DNA of 64,000 nucleotides. Origin: Mnemiopsis leidyi (Eukaryota; Ctenophora; Tentaculata; Lobata; Bolinopsidae). A model generated the notes under the pieces. That model searched no databases. It was given only the letters and a program-made list of their open reading frames with translations, and was not told where the DNA came from. Shown one piece after another: positions 63,036-64,000 of this stretch (the stretch's first letter is position 1; every line of letters begins with the position of its first letter). The position numbers and the translations under genes are program-made. The stretch covers positions 100,667-164,666 of the forward strand of contig JH153798.1 in the NCBI GenBank assembly GCA_000226015.1, written 5' to 3'.

Positions 63036-64000
63036 AAAGATGATTGTGACTTCACCTGATAAATCGGTATTGAAGTTTGAGCTAGTGATGAAAATTTATA
63101 GAATTCTAAAAGCTCCAGATAGCTAGTCAGCAAATTTTCAAAACAGAAGGAGTGGGGCATATCTTTATCAGGAACTGAAACAAACTTGGCCTCGCATATT
63201 CGAGAAATGGTCAACGCGGTGCACAGTTCAGAACCCAAACTTTTAAAAATGTCGCTGACATTCCGTATACCCATACATGTTGCTTTATCTGCTGGCATTG
63301 ATCGCAATGCAGCAACACCAATCACCAATGTTTTAGCTAAAAGATAAAGAGTTGTAGAGGTTAATGGATGAAATTTGGACATTTCTGTGGAACATTGTGC
63401 GCACGCCTTGAAAAATCAGTATGTGATCAAATACAAGGGTTATAAAGTAATAAATGCTATCGTTGCATCGCGCATTGCACATGACCGGTCACCACACATC
63501 GCCTTAAGTTTAGATATGTTACTGATCCCGCCCGGACGTGGTTGCACTCAGACCAACAATTATGTGGTATAGGTTCAAGGGAAAAATTTACATATCTCAG
63601 AGTGAATTAGAGTTGACCACTTGTCTAAAGCTCTGAAGAAACTGTGAAACAACTAGCGATTATTCTTTAGTGTATTTAAGTTTTACATCTTACTACTTAT
63701 AATGCGTCCAGATATATATATATTTATTTGTATATATGTCTGTCCAGCCCTTGACACTACTTTTGCCAGCAGAAAAAGTTAAGCTTTCTTATTAGAGCCC
63801 CGATTCTGTAGTCAATACGTCCGTGACACCGGTGTCATCAATGAAATATGTAGTTTTCAGGGGGTAAACAGGCTGAGGTCTTATCATTTAATGGACAAAA
63901 ATGAAATATGGAAATGAACTTAGAAGTAGAGGAAAAAAATAAGTGTACAGTAGAACACAGTATAAAAACCAAGAAACCAAGAAAATTGAATAGGTCAACC
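63036..64000. other. Upstream flank of receptor B, no gene seen
   Basis: The 116-codon minus frame at 63032-63382 overlaps the signal-peptide exon in another frame and has no recognisable domain. A short ATATAT run lies near 63711-63730. The missing GBF1 3' exons were not found here. Confidence 0.4.

Overview
The window is eukaryotic and almost certainly from a marine invertebrate animal. It is AT-rich and its genes are split by many GT-AG introns. It holds a metazoan-type GBF1 whose exons align without a break to vertebrate GBF1, an opine dehydrogenase (an anaerobic-metabolism enzyme typical of marine invertebrates), one rhodopsin-class GPCR, and two LDLa-ectodomain GPCRs of the GRL101-like type known from cnidarians, molluscs and similar groups. 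A cnidarian is my best guess, but the species cannot be fixed from this sequence. There are no bacterial-style operons. One 830-base assembly gap (N) lies at 8698-9527.

Layout: (1) 2-1704, plus strand: the last three exons of an opine dehydrogenase that starts left of the window, including one GC-AG intron and a possible alternative last exon at 2583-2680. (2) 3975-5084, minus strand: a class A GPCR with a single coding exon. (3) 5.1-21 kb: about 16 kb without a convincing gene. It holds a decayed LINE tail (about 5855-6230), a 40-bp minisatellite interrupted by the gap (8243-9820), a hairpin (12741-12790), and a 27-bp minisatellite that stays open in frame on both strands (18622-19031). (4) 21096-51276, plus strand: 33 consecutive exons of GBF1, the large Sec7-domain guanine-nucleotide exchange factor for Arf1 at the cis-Golgi. 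I assembled these by splice signals and phase; they give 1485 codons. Its introns carry a TIR element with a telomere-like array, a palindromic element, a transposase relic, and a cluster of CCAAT boxes with E2F-like sites. (5) 51495-54780 and 59853-63035, minus strand: two tandem paralogous LDLa-GPCRs (1047 and 1003 aa). Each has a separate signal-peptide exon joined at phase 1 to one very large exon. The last roughly 300 residues of GBF1 are not found to the right of 51276. The receptor pair therefore sits in the final GBF1 introns on the opposite strand, or GBF1 is truncated here.

The most interesting points are the opposite-strand receptor pair at the 3' end of GBF1, the alternation of near-identical and strongly diverged blocks between the two receptors (suggesting gene conversion), an unusually long and conserved second extracellular loop in these receptors, a TIR element family whose copy in GBF1 has grown an internal telomere-like array, and the E2F/CCAAT cluster in a GBF1 intron. 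The genes are unrelated in function (opine metabolism, signalling receptors, Golgi trafficking), and nothing shows that they act together.
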